Origin: Nocardia ninae NBRC 108245
Lineage (GTDB): Bacteria; Actinomycetota; Actinomycetes; Mycobacteriales; Mycobacteriaceae
Direction: 5' to 3'
Assembly: GCF_007990755.1 (NCBI RefSeq)
Contig: NZ_BJXA01000076.1
Coordinates: 1 to 43,876 of the forward strand
DNA: 43,876 nt
Part shown: in pieces, positions 42,295 to 43,876 of the stretch
How positions within the stretch are numbered: position 1 is the first letter of the stretch
Layout: each line of letters opens with the position of its first letter
Position numbers and translations under genes: made by a program
The notes under the pieces: generated by a model
What the model saw: only the letters and a program-made list of their open reading frames with translations
What the model was told of the DNA's origin: nothing
Database searches by the model: none

Positions 42295-42321
42295 TGTGGA
42301 TAACACGCACCCTGTGGATAA
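42295..42321 (-). promoter_or_regulatory. Two perfect DnaA boxes
   Basis: TTATCCACA occurs on the minus strand at 42303-42295 and at 42321-42313, 18 bases apart, in the same direction. Both match the E. coli consensus exactly. They lie in the 87-base gap between tetR and the AbiEi/DUF559 gene. They may control that gene by DnaA or bind DnaA for another purpose. Confidence 0.6.
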
Positions 42322-42330
42322 CTTCGGAGG

Positions 42331-42996
42331 TCAGCCGAGCTGGGTCATGCCCGCGGCGACCACTCTGGCGACATTCAGGACGTCTTCGGCGGAGGGAATC
42401 GGCACACCGTCCAGGGCGTGCAACCGGTCGGTGCTCGCGATGGCGAACATGGCCGAGACCCAGGCGGCGGCGCAGGCGCGCAACGTGCCGGGGCGGACCG
42501 GGGCCGGCGCGCTGGCCTGCAACACCCGCGCGGTGACATCCAGCAATTGGTCACGAAGATGGCGCAATTGGCGCCGGACATCGGGATGGGTGTCGGCCTC
42601 GCGCCACATGATCACCCGCAGCACCGAGGAATGGTGGTCGCGCAGGTTGAGTGCGGCATCGAGGGCGACCAGGCTGGCGGCCGGATCGCCGGGCGCGACC
42701 ACGGTGTCGATGTCGTCGATCGGGTGCATCGGCACCCGTTCGTCCATCAGCGCCGACAAGATCGAGTCCTTGGTCGGAAAGTAGTAGAAGACAAGGCCTT
42801 TGGGCACCTCGGCGGCGCCCGCGATGGCAGCCGTCGCGGTGGCATCGAATCCCTGTGCCGCGAAAAGCTTTTCGGCGGCATCGAGAATGAGTTGCCGGGC
42901 GTCGCCGTCGACTTTCGCGCTGCGCCGCCGCCCGGCCTTCGGTTCCTTGCCCGGTCGCTGAGCCGCGGCTCGGCGACCGGGTTTCGGCATCTGCAT
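42331..42996 (-). CDS. TetR-family transcriptional regulator
   Basis: A 221-aa regulator. A basic N-terminal tail (about 30 residues, with KPGRRAAAQRPGKEPK) precedes the HTH: LILDAAEKLFAAQGFDATATAAIAGAAEVPKGLVFYYFPTKD in parts. The C-terminal ligand domain is typical but not assignable. Its ATG shares one base with the stop of the SPW gene (TGATG, 42998-42994), so the two are coupled. It probably represses its own operon through the palindrome at 43406-43423. Confidence 0.92.
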   Translation of the reverse strand: MQMPKPGRRAAAQRPGKEPKAGRRRSAKVDGDARQLILDAAEKLFAAQGFDATATAAIAGAAEVPKGLVFYYFPTKDSILSALMDERVPMHPIDDIDTVVAPGDPAASLVALDAALNLRDHHSSVLRVIMWREADTHPDVRRQLRHLRDQLLDVTARVLQASAPAPVRPGTLRACAAAWVSAMFAIASTDRLHALDGVPIPSAEDVLNVARVVAAGMTQLG

Positions 42997-43355
42997 CAGT
43001 GGTGGGTCGCCGCGCCGTGCAGCCGTCCCGACACCGTCGGCAGCGCCGCTACCGCGACCACCGCCGTCACTACCCCGACTACCCATGCGGTCCAGGATGC
43101 GCCGCGGTAATCCGTGAAGTCCATGGCCCAGGGGGAAATGAACAGCAACACGCCGAAAAGACCCATCGCGTAGTCGGCGTTGGTGCCGAGCGCGGGCCGG
43201 TACATCTGTGTGAGGCCGGTGAGCGCGATCAGCACGCCAAGCACGATCAGCGACCACATCGCTTTGTCGGTGGTCTCCAGCCACAGGGGTGAGAGCGCGG
43301 CGAAGATCCCCAGCACTACGGCGAGGAAGTCCTGTGCGCGGCTTTCGGTGAACAT
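42996..43355 (-). CDS. SPW-repeat membrane protein
   Basis: A 119-aa membrane protein with four helices and two SPW motifs: ALSPLWLE near residue 20 and FISPWAMDF near residue 74. ATG 43355 follows a strong AAGGAGG. SPW proteins are of unknown function. It is the first gene of an operon with tetR, so its amount is probably ligand-controlled. Confidence 0.9.
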   Translation of the reverse strand: MFTESRAQDFLAVVLGIFAALSPLWLETTDKAMWSLIVLGVLIALTGLTQMYRPALGTNADYAMGLFGVLLFISPWAMDFTDYRGASWTAWVVGVVTAVVAVAALPTVSGRLHGAATHH

Positions 43356-43405
43356 GGTGTGCCTCCTTGGGCTCAGGAATATGTCCTTCCTTCGGTATAG
43401 ACCTG

Positions 43406-43423
43406 ATTGACCGCCCGATCAAT
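43406..43423. promoter_or_regulatory. Palindrome upstream of the SPW-tetR operon
   Basis: The 18-bp ATTGACCGCCCGATCAAT pairs with itself at 8 of 9 positions. It lies 51 bases before the SPW start and fits a TetR operator. TGATTGA also resembles a -35 region on the plus strand. Confidence 0.5.
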
Positions 43424-43494
43424 ACCTGAATGGATACGATTGCACGCCATCGCCGAGTGATCGGGTTCACTCCGGCGCCGAACCAAGCAGACGT

Positions 43495-43500
43495 TAGGGT
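43495..43500 (+). promoter_or_regulatory. -10 box (TAGGGT) of a leaderless oxidoreductase transcript
   Basis: TAGGGT ends 7 bases before GTG 43508, again the leaderless spacing. Confidence 0.5.
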
Positions 43501-43507
43501 GAGCTGC

Positions 43508-43876
43508 GTGTCACCTTCCGCAACAGACGCCGCGCCGATCGTGATCGTCGGCGCCGGGCTCGCCGGCCTGCGCACCGCCGAGGAACTGCGCCGTGCCGGG
43601 TACGCGGGCGGGCTGATCCTGCTCGGCGACGAGTCCCGCCTGCCGTACGATCGGCCGCCGCTGTCCAAGCAGTTCGTCCGCGGCGAAACCGACGACACCA
43701 CCCTGCGTCCCGGCGAGTTCTTCACCGAGAAGCAGATCGACCTGCGCCTGGACACCGCCGCGACCGGCGTCGACACCGACGCGCGCCAGGTACGGCTGGC
43801 CGACGGCTCGACCCTCGGCTACGCCCAGCTGATCATCGCCACCGGCCTCCGCCCGCGCCTGCTGCCGGGCCTGCCC
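43508..43876 (+). CDS. FAD-dependent ferredoxin/rubredoxin reductase-like protein, 5' part
   Basis: The first 123 codons of an FAD/NAD(P)H oxidoreductase that runs out of the window. It begins VSPSATDAAPIVIVGAGLAGLRTAEELRR in parts, with the dinucleotide-binding GAGLAG. LPYDRPPLSKQ and IIATGLRPR are signatures of the rhodocoxin/terpredoxin/putidaredoxin reductase group, which feed electrons to ferredoxins for P450s or dioxygenases. GTG 43508 is likely a leaderless start. The C-terminal domain cannot be seen. Confidence 0.9.
   Translation, partial: MSPSATDAAPIVIVGAGLAGLRTAEELRRAGYAGGLILLGDESRLPYDRPPLSKQFVRGETDDTTLRPGEFFTEKQIDLRLDTAATGVDTDARQVRLADGSTLGYAQLIIATGLRPRLLPGLP

Overview
The window is a 43.9-kb piece of a high-GC actinobacterial chromosome. 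It begins in the last codons of rpoB, runs through rpoC, and reaches the rpsL-rpsG-fusA-tuf operon about 30 kb later. I infer a mycolic-acid actinomycete, most likely Nocardia or a close relative. The support is the sequence of the RNA polymerase and ribosomal genes, an FprB-type ferredoxin/ferredoxin reductase, type VII secretion substrates, small Cys-rich lipoproteins, a KstR-type operator, and several leaderless promoters in which a TAnnnT box lies 6-7 nt before the start codon. No tRNA, rRNA, CRISPR array or intact insertion sequence was found.

Layout. 1-4.2 kb: rpoB end and rpoC, separated by a strong hairpin. 4.4-8.4 kb: MetX-like hydrolase, tiny membrane protein, quinone reductase, secreted glycerophosphodiesterase, and a hotdog protein behind a KstR-like palindrome. 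8.4-16.1 kb: redox and electrophile-response genes, each beside its own regulator (AKR with an MmyB-type HTH; MarR with VOC; pirin with an AhpD-GNAT fusion; MerR-AKR-ABM monooxygenase). 16.2-21.8 kb: two tandem Uma2 genes, a VOC protein, SixA phosphatase, FprB, an acyl-ACP thioesterase-like protein and a small HhH protein. 21.9-28.4 kb: the most distinctive block. Two translationally coupled membrane Ser/Thr kinases and a lipoprotein converge on an EspC-like/WXG-transglycosylase pair. 28.6-32.9 kb: quinone reductase, AlkZ-like protein, Lrp regulator, hppD and a small secreted protein. 32.9-34.0 kb: two four-cysteine lipoproteins. 34.3-38.7 kb: rpsL, rpsG, fusA, tuf. 38.8-39.5 kb: a decayed vapBC locus with 72-nt repeats. 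39.6-43.9 kb: lipoprotein, alpha/beta hydrolase, AbiEi/DUF559 protein with two perfect DnaA boxes upstream, a TetR/SPW pair, and the start of an FAD oxidoreductase.

How the genes may work together. Both kinases carry an outside domain of two four-Cys modules that resemble the free lipoproteins at 33-34 kb. With the co-translated lipoprotein and the convergent T7SS-type muralytic pair, they suggest an envelope-sensing and wall-remodelling module; this is inference. The other genes are mostly small regulator-enzyme pairs inserted between two housekeeping operons. Functions come from motif recognition only; no database search was possible.
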